DNA of 64,000 bases from Variovorax boronicumulans (GTDB lineage: Bacteria > Pseudomonadota > Gammaproteobacteria > Burkholderiales > Burkholderiaceae_C): contig NZ_VEDO01000003.1 of NCBI RefSeq assembly GCF_007677875.1, positions 1 to 64,000 on the forward strand, in the 5' to 3' direction. Positions 17,313 through 31,638 of this stretch are shown here, one piece after another; within the stretch, counting starts at the first letter, position 1; each line of letters begins with the position of its first letter. The position numbers and the translations under genes are program-made. Under the pieces are notes generated by a model. The model made no database searches and was not told the DNA's origin. It saw nothing but the letters and a program-made list of their open reading frames with translations.

Positions 17313-17593
17313 GGCGCGGCGCTCCGGTGACAACGGGCAGGCCGCTACTATCGGGAAAACCCGCGCGAAAGTCCTGAAACGCGCCTGAAACCTGGCTGAA
17401 ACTTGCGTGCCGACAACCCCCAGCGACGCCCTGGCGGCATGCAGGCGCAGCAAGGGCAGCGCGTGGTGCCCCCAAACGAAGACCCGGGCCGATGCGTCCC
17501 CGCAGCCACCGGGCCGGTCGACGCAGGGCAGCCGCGGACGCGGCAGGCGATGCCGCGCGCCTGTCCGGCCCGGCGTTCAGCCGGCCGGCGACG

Positions 17594-18730
17594 TCAGTAG
17601 CTGGCCAGCGGGGTGGCCTTGCCGCCCTTGAAGGTGGACACCGTCACCGGCGCCTTCTGCAGGTTGCCCTGCGCGTCATAGGCGTAGCTGGCCGCGACGC
17701 CCTGGTGGCTGTTCTTGTGCAGGTACTCGGACACCTTGGCCGGGTCGGTACTGCCCGTCCTGCCCATGGCCTCGCCCAGGAACATGGTCTGGTCGTAGTA
17801 GGAGGGGGCGTAGACATCGGCGTCCACGTTGAAGCGGGCCTTGTACCTGGTGCGGAAAGCGGCGGCCGGGCTGCCGTCCTTGACGATGGCGCCGGACTGC
17901 GCGCAGAAGACCGTGTCGTTGACCGCGTCGCCGCCGATCTTGCCCATCTCCGGGCTGCACAGCGTGTCGCCGCCCAGCAGCTTGGCCGGAATCGCCAGGC
18001 GCTTCATCTGCTGGACCATGGGTGCAGCCTGCGGCGCATAGCCGCCGTAGAAGACCACGTCCGGCTGCCTGGCCTTCAGGTTGGTCAGGATGGCCGAGAA
18101 GTCGGTCGCCTTGTCCGTCGTGAATTCCTTGCCGACCACCGTGAGGCCCTGCTTCTCCGCCTCCTTGACGAATTCCTCGGCCAGCCCCTGGCCGAACGCG
18201 GTCCGGTCGTCGATCACGCCGACCTTCCTGACCTTGAGCACCTGTGCGGCGTAGACGGCCATGGATGCGCCGATCTGGTTGTCGCTGGCGACGATGCGAA
18301 ACAGGTTTTTGTAGCCACCCTGCGTGATCTTGGGGTTGGTGCCCACCGTCGACAGCACCGCATCGCCGCTGTCGTAGACACGCGATGCCGGGATGGCCAC
18401 GCCGGAGCAGTAGGGCCCGAGCACGAACTTGACGTTGCTGTCGACGAATTTCTGCGCCACGGCGACGCCCTGCTTGGGGTCGCACTGGTCGTCCTCGGAG
18501 ACCAGTTCGAACTTCAGCGTCCTGCCACCGGCCGTGAGCTTCTTTGCGTTGAGCTCCTCGATGGCCAGGCGGACGCCGTTTTCATTGTCCTTGCCGGCGT
18601 AGGCGTTGGGGCCGGACAGCGGGCCGGTATGGCCGATTCTGACGACCTGCTCCTGGGCCAGCGCGGGGCCGGACAGGGCCAGGCCGGCGAGAGCGACGAA
18701 GAACAGCGGACGGCGGTTGGTCCATGGCAT
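17594..18730 (-). CDS. Branched-chain amino-acid ABC transporter substrate-binding protein
   Basis: A 378-residue periplasmic receptor of the LivJ/LivK family (type I periplasmic fold). It has a signal peptide ending near SGPALAQEQ and the hallmark start VVRIGHTGPLSGPNAYAGKD. The segments GVRLAIEELNAKK, VSEDDQCDPKQGVAVAQKFV and VLGPYCSGVAIPASRVY follow in the usual order. It should deliver branched-chain amino acids or related compounds to a LIV-type ABC permease, but no permease or ATPase genes lie beside it. The ATG at 18730 has a good RBS (AAGGAG, 8 bp away). It may be a distal receptor serving a transporter encoded elsewhere. Confidence 0.88.
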   Translation of the reverse strand: MPWTNRRPLFFVALAGLALSGPALAQEQVVRIGHTGPLSGPNAYAGKDNENGVRLAIEELNAKKLTAGGRTLKFELVSEDDQCDPKQGVAVAQKFVDSNVKFVLGPYCSGVAIPASRVYDSGDAVLSTVGTNPKITQGGYKNLFRIVASDNQIGASMAVYAAQVLKVRKVGVIDDRTAFGQGLAEEFVKEAEKQGLTVVGKEFTTDKATDFSAILTNLKARQPDVVFYGGYAPQAAPMVQQMKRLAIPAKLLGGDTLCSPEMGKIGGDAVNDTVFCAQSGAIVKDGSPAAAFRTRYKARFNVDADVYAPSYYDQTMFLGEAMGRTGSTDPAKVSEYLHKNSHQGVAASYAYDAQGNLQKAPVTVSTFKGGKATPLASY

Positions 18731-18877
18731 GGCAAAGGTCTCCTTCTCTGACTGCGGGGATGGGCCGGCCGCACGGCCGGTCGCCAGCGCCATCCTACTG
18801 CCATGCATGCGGCATGCGGGCCGGCCGCGCCGCAGGCACCGCTGGCGCAGCGGCAGGCGACGGGACGCCTGCGCCCA

Positions 18878-23340
<4,463 letters not shown>

Positions 23341-23344
<4 letters not shown>

Positions 23345-24288
23345 GGATCCGACCTGGGCTCAAGCGCCGCCGCCTCGCCCATGGCCAGCGGCAGCAAGCA
23401 ATGGCGCGCGCGACCGCCGGCCTTGGCGGCGTACAGCGCCTCGTCGGCGCGCGTAAGCAGGTCGGACGGCCCGCACCGTGGCGGCGTCTCGGGCATGCGG
23501 CCGCTCACGCCGATGCTGATGCTCACGGTTGGCCGGGTGGGCGATGCAGCGTGCGCCAGCGCAAGCGCCGCCACGGCCTCTCCCAGGCGCGCGGCGATGT
23601 GCCCGGCGCCATCGAGCGTGGTGTTCGGCAGCAGCAGCGCGAACTCCTCGCCCCCGTAACGGGCCGCCAGGTCGGCTGGCCGGTTTGCCTGGTGCTGCAG
23701 TGCCCCCGCCACTGCCTGCAGGCAGGCGTCTCCTGCCGGATGGCCGTAGTGGTCGTTGTATTTCTTGAAGTGGTCAACGTCCATGAGCAGCAGGGCCAGC
23801 GGCTCGCCGTCGCGCAGCGCGCGATGCCACTCGCGCTCGAGCGCGTTGTCGAACGCGCGCCGGTTCGACAGGCCGGTCAGCGCATCCACCGTGGCGAGCC
23901 GGCGCAGTTCGTCCGCCAGCCGCTTCAAGCGCAGCTGCGTGCGCACCCGCGCGAGCAGCAGCGGTTCGCTGACCGGCTTGGCAATGAAGTCCACGGCACC
24001 GGACTCCAGGCCGCGCAGCTCGAACGCCGCGTCGCTGTGGCCCGTGACGAAGATCACCGGGATGTCGGCCAGTGCCGGGTCGGCCTTCATGGCTTCGCAG
24101 ACCTCGAATCCGCTCATGCCCGGCATCTCAGCGTCCAGCAGGACCAGATCGGCCGGCAACTTGCGCAACTGGTCCAGAGCGGCCGCACCGCCCGTGGCAA
24201 AACGCAGGCGGCCCATGCCGGCGAGCATGCGCGCCAGCAGCTGCACCATCGTGGGGTTGTCGTCGACTATGAGAAGTTCGGTGGTCAT
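23341..24288 (-). CDS. Response-regulator diguanylate cyclase (REC-GGDEF)
   Basis: A 315-residue two-domain protein. The N-terminal receiver domain has LIVDDN, acceptor Asp in VLLDAEMPGMSG (about residue 53) and the conserved Lys in IAKPVSEP. The C-terminal GGDEF domain has the intact active-site signature GGEEF plus an RxxD product-inhibition site (RPAD) five residues before it, so it should make c-di-GMP and be feedback-inhibited. The start MTTELLIVDDN fits the domain edge. Its stop overlaps the GTG of the CHASE hybrid kinase, which is the likely phosphodonor through its HPt domain. The pair would convert an extracellular cue into a c-di-GMP change. Confidence 0.9.
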
Positions 24289-24394
24289 CGCAGGCGGTGG
24301 ACAGCGGACAGCGGCGAGCGGGCGGCCCATGCCCATGAGCCGCCGGGCGCGCAGTGTCCCATGGCGTTCGGCCGCCCGCGTAGGCCAAGCCGGC

Positions 24395-24426
24395 CCGGCC
24401 GGACCGGCGGCGGCGCCGGCCGGACC
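24395..24426. repeat. Short direct repeat between rlhA and the response regulator
   Basis: CCGGCCGGACC occurs twice, at 24395-24405 and 24416-24426, separated by a GC-only spacer. The segment could fold into a strong GC hairpin downstream of rlhA, but no T-run follows, so it is not called a terminator. Confidence 0.45.
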
Positions 24427-24456
24427 AGCGTGCACCGGCGAGGAGCGCCAGCGGCC

Positions 24457-26472
24457 TCAGTGCGCGGCTTGTGCGTCGGCTCGCGTGCGGTAGAAGGTCA
24501 CCGGCTGCGCCTGGGCCTCGTTGAGCACGGCGCGCTTGATCTTGCCCACCACGTGCATCTCGCAGGGCTTGCAATCGAAGCGCAGGGTCAGCTTCTCCTT
24601 GCCATTGATGAGCGCCAGGGGCTCGGCCTTGACCTGACCCTGCACGCCCGTCACGCCTTTGGCCTGCTTGGGGCACAGCGAGAGCGAGAAGCGCACGCAG
24701 TGCTTGGTGATCATGAGGGAGACCTCGCCTTCCTCCTCGTGCGCCTCGTAGGCGGCGGCGATCACCTTCACACCGTGGCGCGCGTAGAACTGGCGCGCCT
24801 TGTCGTTGAAGACATTGGCAAGGTAGGTCAGCGTGTCCTCGGGGTAAGGCGTGGGCGGCTCCACCGGCGCAGCGCGCTGAGGGCGCTGGTAGGCGGCCAG
24901 ACGCGCGGCGACCAGCCGTTCACAGGCCTCGCGGCGCAGCTGGTTCACGAGCGAGGCCGGCACGAACCAGGGCCGGGCCAGGTCGATCGCGATGTCGATG
25001 GGCGCGAAATCGGTCGCGCCGAAGCGGCCCAGGTGCTCGCGCAGACTGGCGAGGCCGCGTTCGACGTCGCGCGCGGGCTCGTGCGCGTGGCGCGCCGTGG
25101 CCACGCCCTGGTGGCCGTCCTCGTCGGTCAGCTGGAGCGTGAAGCCCTGGGCCGTTTCGCCGAAGCGGACCCAGACACCGATGCGGCGCTCGCTGGACTT
25201 CTTCTCCAGCATGCGCACCCAGTCCATGTCGCGGTTGCGGTTCAGCTCCGTGCCGACGCGCAGGCCATGCAGGTCGCGCAGGCTGGCCACATCGTCCTTG
25301 GGGAACACGCGCCAGCGGTTCAGCCTGGTCGGGCTGGCCGGCTCGGCGCGGTTGATCGGCATGCCCACCAGTTCCTTGTGCAGGTCGTAGTAGCACAGGC
25401 CGTCGCCGTTGTGCAGGATGGTGGCCGCGTCCGCGGTTTCCAGCTCCACCCAGTTCGGGCCGACCTGGGTGACCCAGCCGATGGCGCGGCCCGGGTTCTT
25501 GGGCGTGTCGAAGGCGCCGATGTCCTCCTTGCGGCCGTTGACGAAGTAATCGGTGAACTCGCGGTTGAAGTTCTGGTCCGGATCGGGCGTGAACGTGAAC
25601 GTGGTGCGGCCGCTGGAGGCGCGCGCCAGCGGCGCCTGCAGAGGATCGTTCTCGCGCGTCTCGATGAGTTCGTCGATCAGCCTGCGGTAGTGCGCCGTGA
25701 TGTTCTTGACGTAGGCCATGTCCTTGTAGCGGCCCTCGATCTTGAAGCTGCGGATGCCGGCATCGACGAGCGCGGCGATGTTGGCGGACTGGTTGTTGTC
25801 CTTCATCGACAGCACATGCTTGTCGTGCGCGACGAAGCGGCCTTTGCTGTCCACCACCTGGTAGGGCAGGCGGCAGGCCTGCGAGCAGTCGCCCCGGTTG
25901 GCGCTGCGGCCCGTGTGGGCATGGCTGATGTAGCACTGGCCGCTGTAGGCCACGCACAGCGCGCCGTGCACGAAGAACTCCAGCTGGCTGCGCGCCGGAT
26001 CCAGCACGGCATGGATGGCGCGGATCTGCTGCAGCGTGAGCTCGCGCGCCAGCACGATCTGCGAGAAGCCGGCGTCCTGCATGAAGCGGGCCTTCTCGGG
26101 CGTGCGGATGTCGGTCTGCGTGCTGGCGTGCAGCTGGATCGGTGGCATGCCATCGAGCTGCAAGAGGCCCATGTCCTGCACGATCAGCACGTCTGCGCCC
26201 GCGTGGTAGACGTCCCAGGCCATCTTGCGTGCGCCCTCCAGTTCGTCGTCGCGCAAGATGGTGTTCAGCGTGATGAAGACCTTGCTGTTGAAGCGGTGCG
26301 CGTGGCGCGCCAGCCGTTCGATGTCGGCGATGGAATTGCCGGCAGCGGCGCGCGCGCCGAACCCGGGGCCGCCGATGTAGACGGCATCGGCGCCGTGGTC
26401 GATGGCGGCGATGCCGATGTCGGCGTCGCGGGCAGGTGCCAGCAGTTCGATCTGGTGGGCGAGCAGGGACAT
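24457..26472 (-). CDS. rlhA: 23S rRNA 5-hydroxycytidine C2501 synthase (peptidase U32 family)
   Basis: A 671-residue U32-family protein matching E. coli RlhA (formerly YdcP) along its length, including IELLAPARDADIGIAAIDHG, ADAVYIGGPGFGAR, VALCVAYSGQCYISH-type motifs (here HGALCVAYSGQCYISHA), TGRSANRGDCSQACRLPY, SMKDNNQSA and the C-terminal region EAHEEEGEVSLMITKHC with FDCKPCEMHVVGKIK. RlhA hydroxylates C2501 of 23S rRNA, a modification coupled to prephenate and iron metabolism. Conserved cysteines in GDCSQAC, ITKHC and FDCKPC fit an iron-sulfur or catalytic role. Length matches RlhA, not the shorter TrhP/YegQ (about 450 residues). The ATG at 26472 gives MSLLAHQIELLAPA; it is divergent from dctB. 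Confidence 0.9.
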   Translation of the reverse strand: MSLLAHQIELLAPARDADIGIAAIDHGADAVYIGGPGFGARAAAGNSIADIERLARHAHRFNSKVFITLNTILRDDELEGARKMAWDVYHAGADVLIVQDMGLLQLDGMPPIQLHASTQTDIRTPEKARFMQDAGFSQIVLARELTLQQIRAIHAVLDPARSQLEFFVHGALCVAYSGQCYISHAHTGRSANRGDCSQACRLPYQVVDSKGRFVAHDKHVLSMKDNNQSANIAALVDAGIRSFKIEGRYKDMAYVKNITAHYRRLIDELIETRENDPLQAPLARASSGRTTFTFTPDPDQNFNREFTDYFVNGRKEDIGAFDTPKNPGRAIGWVTQVGPNWVELETADAATILHNGDGLCYYDLHKELVGMPINRAEPASPTRLNRWRVFPKDDVASLRDLHGLRVGTELNRNRDMDWVRMLEKKSSERRIGVWVRFGETAQGFTLQLTDEDGHQGVATARHAHEPARDVERGLASLREHLGRFGATDFAPIDIAIDLARPWFVPASLVNQLRREACERLVAARLAAYQRPQRAAPVEPPTPYPEDTLTYLANVFNDKARQFYARHGVKVIAAAYEAHEEEGEVSLMITKHCVRFSLSLCPKQAKGVTGVQGQVKAEPLALINGKEKLTLRFDCKPCEMHVVGKIKRAVLNEAQAQPVTFYRTRADAQAAH

Positions 26473-26755
26473 GGCGGGGCAGCGCCTGCCGGGGACGGCG
26501 GCGACGGTCTGGACGTGGGGAGGCGCGGATTTTATCGGCGCGGCGCGTGCTTGGGGCCGGCCGCACGCCGGTGTATCCGTATGTGCACCAATAGCGTGCG
26601 CTCCCGGCCTGTGGTCCAGTCGTGTTCTTTCCGCGCCAATCGGGCACACGATTTGCTGTTCCAGTGCGATATCCAAAGCGCACGACCGCCACACACCGTC
26701 ACGCCACAGTGAACATGACAATCCTCACGGCGCAAGCCTGCGCGGTGCCGGGGAG

Positions 26756-28657
26756 GTGACTTCCCCACCGCGTTTCCCGTTCCGCCATGCCGCCTGGAAG
26801 GTTGCGGCCTGGCTGCTGGCGCTGGCCCTGGTGGGTTGCAGCGGCGCGCTCGGTTATCACAGCTTCGAACGCCGCGGCGTGGCCAGCCTGCAGAGCGACG
26901 TGCGCCACCGGCTCGAGCTGTTCTCCTCCGCCGTCGAGGGCATGATTCAGCGGCTGGAGGACGTGCCGGCCACGGTGCAGCTGAGCGAGGAGATCCAGCG
27001 CCTGTTCCATGCGCCGCGGCGCGCTGCGGTCCGCGAGCGGGCGGACCGCTATCTGGAGCGCCTGAACGCCTTCATGGGCGGCATCGCCATCTATGTGCTG
27101 GACGAGCGCGGCGTGATCGTGGCGTCCAGCGCGCGCAACGGCCTGCGGACGCTGACCGAAGAGGACTTCTCGTTCCGGCCGTATTTCCAGGAAGCGCTGT
27201 CGGGCCGCGTGGGGCGGCACTTCGCGATCAGCCTGGTCGGCAACCGGCCGGGCTACTTCGTGTCCCACCCCATCCGCGACGGCGCCAGGGTCGTCGGGGT
27301 GGCGGTGATCATGATCAACCTGGACCCGATCAACCAGATCTGGGACATGCTGGGCGCGCCCGCGCTGCTGGCCGACACCAACGGCGTGGTGATCCTGTCG
27401 TCGGACCCCGCCTGGACCTACACCACGCTGCAGGAACTGCCGATCGAGCGCCGCGTGGACCTGCAGCTCAGCCGCATGTACAACCGCATGCCGCTGCCGC
27501 GCTTCCCGCTGCCCGTGGAGCTGCAGGTCAATCCCGAGACCCTGGCGATCCACGGCATCCTGCAGCGCGCCAACCGCTATCTCGGCTTTCCGGAGGTGGC
27601 GCAGATCGTCTCCGGCCGCAGCATCAACGGCATGGACTGGCGCGTGATGCTGTTCACCGACGTGGACAGCGCGCGGCGCGACGCGTTGCTGGCCGGCGCC
27701 GTCTCGGCCACCGGCGCCGCCTTCCTGATCCTGCTGGTGCTGTTCCTGGCACAGCGCCGGCGCATCCACCGGCACCGGCGCGAATCCGAACGGCTGCTGG
27801 AGCAGGCCAACCTCTCGCTGGAGCACAAGGTGGGCGAACGCACGGCGGCGCTCACGCTGGCCAACGCGCAGCTCGTCAGGGAGGTGGCCGAGCGCAAGCA
27901 GACCGAGGCCACGCTGCGCGCCACGCAGGGCGAACTGGTGCATGCCGGCAAGATGGCGGTGCTGGGCCGCATGGCGGCCGGCATCACGCACGAGCTCACG
28001 CAGCCGCTGGGTGGCGTGCGCACCTTCGCTGGCAATGCCATGGAATTCGCCAAGCGCCAGGACCTGGAGAGCGTGCAGCAGAACCTGGAAATCATCGCGC
28101 GGCTGACCGAGCGCATGGGCACCATCATCCACCCGCTGCGCAGCTTCGCGCGGCGTACCGATCCCGCGCTGAGCTTCGTCGACGTGGGGCAATGCATCGA
28201 GCACGCGCTGTTCCTGTACCAGACGCAGCTGGCCCACCTGGGCGTGGTGGTCGACAACCGCACCAGCGGCGAACAGCTGGCGGCCTGGTGCGACGCGCCC
28301 CGGCTCGAGCAGGTGCTGGTGAATCTGATCGGCAATGCCATCGATGCCATGGCGGAGGCACCGCAAAAGCAGCTCGTGCTGTCGGCCGAGCGCGCGCCGG
28401 CGGCCGAGGAGGCGCTGGCCGCCGACGGCCGCGCCTACGAACTGCGCATCGACGTGCAGGACACCGGCTGCGGCCTGCCGCCGGACTTCGCCTCGCACCT
28501 GTTCGAACCCTTCTACACCACCAAGCAAAAGGGGCTGGGCCTGGGGCTGACGATCTCGCGCGACATCGTGCAGGACTTCGGCGGCGCGCTGCGGGCCTGG
28601 GACCGCGACGGGCCCGGCGCTTGCTTCAGCATCTACCTGCCCTGCGCACCCACCTGA
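26756..28657 (+). CDS. dctB: C4-dicarboxylate-type sensor histidine kinase DctB
   Basis: A 633-residue membrane sensor kinase. It has an N-terminal helix (WKVAAWLLALALVGCSGALG), a periplasmic double-Cache/PDC-type sensor (about residues 40-290, with YVLDERGVIVASS and the NRPGYFVSHPI loop), a second helix (FLILLVLFLAQRRR) and a coiled-coil stretch. The DctB-type HisKA has the phosphorylated His in GRMAAGITHELTQPLGG, and HATPase_c has NLIGNAIDAM and GLGLGLTISRDI. DctB senses C4-dicarboxylates and phosphorylates DctD. The frame has no ATG; I chose the GTG at 26756, preceded by GGGGAG, though this RBS is very close. An ATG at 26715 is out of frame. dctD follows after 10 bp. Confidence 0.85.
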   Translation: MTSPPRFPFRHAAWKVAAWLLALALVGCSGALGYHSFERRGVASLQSDVRHRLELFSSAVEGMIQRLEDVPATVQLSEEIQRLFHAPRRAAVRERADRYLERLNAFMGGIAIYVLDERGVIVASSARNGLRTLTEEDFSFRPYFQEALSGRVGRHFAISLVGNRPGYFVSHPIRDGARVVGVAVIMINLDPINQIWDMLGAPALLADTNGVVILSSDPAWTYTTLQELPIERRVDLQLSRMYNRMPLPRFPLPVELQVNPETLAIHGILQRANRYLGFPEVAQIVSGRSINGMDWRVMLFTDVDSARRDALLAGAVSATGAAFLILLVLFLAQRRRIHRHRRESERLLEQANLSLEHKVGERTAALTLANAQLVREVAERKQTEATLRATQGELVHAGKMAVLGRMAAGITHELTQPLGGVRTFAGNAMEFAKRQDLESVQQNLEIIARLTERMGTIIHPLRSFARRTDPALSFVDVGQCIEHALFLYQTQLAHLGVVVDNRTSGEQLAAWCDAPRLEQVLVNLIGNAIDAMAEAPQKQLVLSAERAPAAEEALAADGRAYELRIDVQDTGCGLPPDFASHLFEPFYTTKQKGLGLGLTISRDIVQDFGGALRAWDRDGPGACFSIYLPCAPT

Positions 28658-28667
28658 GGAGAACAAC

Positions 28668-30041
28668 ATGAACGACGAGATGACCGTGCTGCTGGTCGAG
28701 GACGACCCGGACATGCAGATGGCGTGCCGCCAGGCGTTGAGCCTGGCGGGCATCCGCTCGCGCGCGCTGGACGCGGCCGAGCCCGCGCTGCCCATCATCA
28801 CGCCGGGTTACCGCGGCGTGGTCGTGACCGACATGCGGCTGCCGCAGGGCGACGGCATGAGCCTGGTCAAGTACGCGCGCAGCGTCGACCCCGAACTGCC
28901 CTGCATCATGATCACCGGCCATGGCGACATCAACCTCGCGGTCGACGCCATGCGCGAGGGCGCCTACGACTTCATCACCAAGCCGTTCTCGCCCGAAAAG
29001 CTGGTGGATTCGGTGCGGCGCGCGCTGGACAAGCGCCGCCTCGCGCTACAGGCCAGCCAGGCCCGGCCCGCCGCGCCGACCGGTCAGGGCAGCGCCGGCC
29101 TGAACCGGCTGGTCGGCTCGTCGGCCGGCATGCAGGCCGTGCGGCGGCTGATCGCCGAGATCGCCGCTTCGCCCGTGGACGTGCTCGTGCACGGCGAGAC
29201 CGGCACCGGCAAGGAGCTCGTGGCGCAGTCGCTGCACGAACTGTCGGGCCGCAGCAAGGGCCCCTTCGTCGCGCTGAACTGCGGCGGCATGCCCGACAAC
29301 CTGCTGGACAGCGAGCTGTTCGGCCACGAGGCCGGCGCCTTCACGGGCGCGCAGAAGCGGCGCATCGGCAAGATCGAGCACGCCAATGGCGGCACGCTGT
29401 TCCTGGACGAGCTGGAAAGCATGCCCCTGGGCATGCAGGTCAAGCTGTTGCGCGTGCTGCAGGAGCGCAAGCTCGAACGACTGGGTTCCAACACGGCCAT
29501 CCCGGTGGACGTGCGTGTGGTCGCCGCGACCAAGGAAAACCTGGTCGAAAAAGCCAAGGCCGGTCAGTTCCGGCTCGACCTGTACTACCGGCTCAACGTG
29601 GTGACCGTGGACCTGCCGCCGCTGCGCAAGCGCACCGAGGACATCGCCGAGCTGCTCGCGCATTTCTTCGTGCTGGCCGCCGAGCGTTTTGCGCGGCCGG
29701 TGCCTCCCGTCGGTGCCGAACTGCTCGAGCGGCTGGCCGGTTACGCCTGGCCTGGCAACGTGCGCGAGCTGCGCAACCTGGCCGATTGCATCGCGCTGGG
29801 TGTGTCCACGCCACTGCTCGGCGCCACGCTGCAGTACGCCTCGACCGAGCTGGCCTCGCCGCGCTCGCTGGCCGAATCGGTGGAGGAGTACGAGCGCAAG
29901 CTGATCCTGGAGGAACTGCAGCGCAACGACGGCAGCCTGGCCCGCAGCGCGCGCGCGTTGCGCGTGGCCAAGACCACGCTGAACGACAAGATCCGCCGCT
30001 ACGGCATCAGCGTGGCGCCGGCGGAGCCGCGCGAGGGCTGA
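28668..30041 (+). CDS. dctD: Sigma-54-dependent response regulator DctD
   Basis: A 457-residue NtrC-family activator. The receiver domain (residues 1-120) has acceptor Asp55 in VVVTDMRLPQGDGMS and Lys in ITKPFSPEK. The AAA+ domain (about 145-370) has Walker A GETGTGKE, the sigma-54 contact loop EAGAFTGAQ, Walker B GGTLFLDELE and the RLNVVTVDLPPLRKR sensor region. The C-terminus carries a Fis-type helix-turn-helix (ARSALRVAKTTLNDKIRRYG-like, about 425-450). Its partner dctB lies directly upstream. No C4-dicarboxylate permease (dctA or dctPQM) is in the window, so targets are elsewhere. An RBS (GAGGAG) precedes the ATG. Its last 35 bp overlap the end of the convergent rhombosortase gene. Confidence 0.9.
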   Translation: MNDEMTVLLVEDDPDMQMACRQALSLAGIRSRALDAAEPALPIITPGYRGVVVTDMRLPQGDGMSLVKYARSVDPELPCIMITGHGDINLAVDAMREGAYDFITKPFSPEKLVDSVRRALDKRRLALQASQARPAAPTGQGSAGLNRLVGSSAGMQAVRRLIAEIAASPVDVLVHGETGTGKELVAQSLHELSGRSKGPFVALNCGGMPDNLLDSELFGHEAGAFTGAQKRRIGKIEHANGGTLFLDELESMPLGMQVKLLRVLQERKLERLGSNTAIPVDVRVVAATKENLVEKAKAGQFRLDLYYRLNVVTVDLPPLRKRTEDIAELLAHFFVLAAERFARPVPPVGAELLERLAGYAWPGNVRELRNLADCIALGVSTPLLGATLQYASTELASPRSLAESVEEYERKLILEELQRNDGSLARSARALRVAKTTLNDKIRRYGISVAPAEPREG

Positions 30042-30642
30042 CTTCTCGGTCGTGGCGCCAGCCGCGCAGGCGGCGGGGTGTGGCCAACATCAGTGCGGCG
30101 CAGGTCAGGCCGAACACATGGGCGTGCACGATGATGTCGCCGCCCACCAGCGCCACCTCGTGCCGGTCCGGCCCGCGGATCAGTTGCGCGCCGAGCCAGG
30201 CGGCGATGGTGCACAGCGCCGCGATGGCCACCGGGTCGAGCCGGCGCACGCCCGGCCACAGCCCCAGCAGGAACAGTCCGTACAGCACGCCGGACAGGCC
30301 GACGTAATGCCCCAGCTGGGGCAGCAGCAGCACGAACAGCAGCGAGATGCCCAGCGCCAGCGCGGCCGCCTGGCGCAGCAGCGCGCGCGGTGCCGGTGGC
30401 GTATCTGCGAGCAGCGCACAGACCAGCAAGCCCAGCGCGTTGAGGGCCCAGTGGGCCCAGCCCAGGTGGACCAGATGGCCCGTCCACAGGCGCCAGAGCT
30501 CGCCCTGCAGCACGGCGCCGCGCTCGTAGCGCAGCGCCTGCAGCCAGGCCCCGGGCAGCGCCTGCAGCGCGCCCATCAGCACGGCGGCCGCTGCCACGGT
30601 GAGGAGGGTGCGCTGCCGGGCGCGTGCATGGTCGGCTTGCAT
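30007..30642 (-). CDS. rrtA: Rhombosortase (rhomboid-family intramembrane protease)
   Basis: A 211-residue polytopic membrane protein with about six hydrophobic segments. The rhomboid landmarks are GELWRLWTGHLVHLGWAHW, then ALNALG, at about 47-71, the catalytic serine in GLSGVLYGLFLLG (Ser about 117) and the catalytic histidine in IVHAHVFGLTCAA (His about 175). The small size and the TGHLVHLGWAH pattern fit the rhombosortase subfamily rather than a general GlpG. Rhombosortases process proteins carrying a GlyGly-CTERM tail, and such a substrate is encoded at 34504-36618. The ATG at 30642 was chosen because the first helix starts about 12 residues later. Its C-terminal codons overlap dctD on the other strand by 35 bp. 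Confidence 0.75.
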   Translation of the reverse strand: MQADHARARQRTLLTVAAAAVLMGALQALPGAWLQALRYERGAVLQGELWRLWTGHLVHLGWAHWALNALGLLVCALLADTPPAPRALLRQAAALALGISLLFVLLLPQLGHYVGLSGVLYGLFLLGLWPGVRRLDPVAIAALCTIAAWLGAQLIRGPDRHEVALVGGDIIVHAHVFGLTCAALMLATPRRLRGWRHDREVSPRAAPPAPR

Positions 30643-30665
30643 GGGTGGCTCTGGTGTCGTGGGCG

Positions 30666-31571
30666 TCAGTCGACGGTGTAGGCTTCCTTGGGCTTGTCGT
30701 TCAGGTTGGCCCAGGCGGCGCGCGTGGCGGGCGAGGCCGGCATGTTCAGCGCCGTGTTGGTCGGCGCGATGGGCTGCATGAACCATTTGTCGTAGAGCTT
30801 GGCCACGGTGCCGTCGGCCACCTGCCGCGCGATGCTGGCGTCCACGGCCTTCTTGAAGGCCGGGTCGTCCTTGCGCAGCATGATGGCGATGGGCTCGACC
30901 GACAGCGGCTCGCCGACCAGCTTGTAGCCCTTGGGGTTCTTGGAACGCGCGATGTTGCCGGCCAGGATCTGCCCGTCCATCACGAAGGCGTCGGCACGGC
31001 CCGACTCCAGCAGCAGGAAGCTGTCGGAGTGGTCCTTGCCCGCGATCTCGCGGAAGTTCATGCCCTGGGCGCGCTTGTTCTGGCGCAGCAGCTGCACCGA
31101 GGTGGTCCCGGTGGTGGTGACCACGGTCTTGTCGTTGAGGTCGGCGACCGACTTGATCGGCGAGTCGGCACGCACGGCGATGCGCACTTCCTCCACGTAC
31201 AGCGTGTTGGCGAAGGCGACTTCCTTGGCGCGGTTGGCATCGTTGGTGGTGGAGCCGCACTCGATGTCGATGGTGCCGTTCTTGAGCAGCGGGATGCGGT
31301 TGGCCGAGGTCACCGGCTGGTACTGGATGCTGAGCTCGCTCATGCCAAGCTGGCGCCGCACGTCGCTGATGATGTTGCTGCACACGTCGTAGTGAAAGCC
31401 GGTGTAGACGCCGGTGCCCAGCGTGTAGGCCAGCGCCCCCGAGGACTCGCGCACGCCCTGCACGATGGTGCCGGAGCTCTTGATCTTGGCCAGTGTGTCG
31501 CTGGTCTGCGCCTGGGCGCCGGCGACGGCGGCCAGCAGGGCGCAGGCCAGGGTGAGGGTGGAGAGCTTCAT
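30666..31571 (-). CDS. Amino-acid ABC transporter substrate-binding protein (GltI-like)
   Basis: A 301-residue periplasmic receptor of the polar amino-acid (SBP_bac_3) family. It has a signal peptide ending VAGAQAQTSD and then LAKIKSSGTIVQGVRESSGA. The segment GTIDIECGSTTNDANRAKEV is typical of glutamate/aspartate receptors of the GltI group; VADLNDKTVVTTTGTTSV and the aspartate-rich GRADAFVMDGQIL lobe follow. It should feed an ABC amino-acid permease, but no permease or ATPase gene is adjacent. A paralogue lies 67 bp upstream on the same strand (31639-32532). The rhombosortase gene follows 23 bp downstream, so the three could be co-transcribed. Confidence 0.87.
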   Translation of the reverse strand: MKLSTLTLACALLAAVAGAQAQTSDTLAKIKSSGTIVQGVRESSGALAYTLGTGVYTGFHYDVCSNIISDVRRQLGMSELSIQYQPVTSANRIPLLKNGTIDIECGSTTNDANRAKEVAFANTLYVEEVRIAVRADSPIKSVADLNDKTVVTTTGTTSVQLLRQNKRAQGMNFREIAGKDHSDSFLLLESGRADAFVMDGQILAGNIARSKNPKGYKLVGEPLSVEPIAIMLRKDDPAFKKAVDASIARQVADGTVAKLYDKWFMQPIAPTNTALNMPASPATRAAWANLNDKPKEAYTVD

Positions 31572-31638
31572 GGTTTCCTCTGGGGTTGGTGGCGCACGGG
31601 CGCGCCGATGGAAAGAACGGGGAACACGGGGCCGCGGC

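Noticed and set aside
26473-26755. Sigma-54 promoter near dctB-dctD
   Set aside because: Looked for TGGCAC-N5-TTGC-like elements here and near other genes by eye; none with both halves was found.
26715-26760. ATG at 26715 as the start of dctB
   Set aside because: Out of frame with the kinase and closes after a few codons; the in-frame GTG at 26756 was used.
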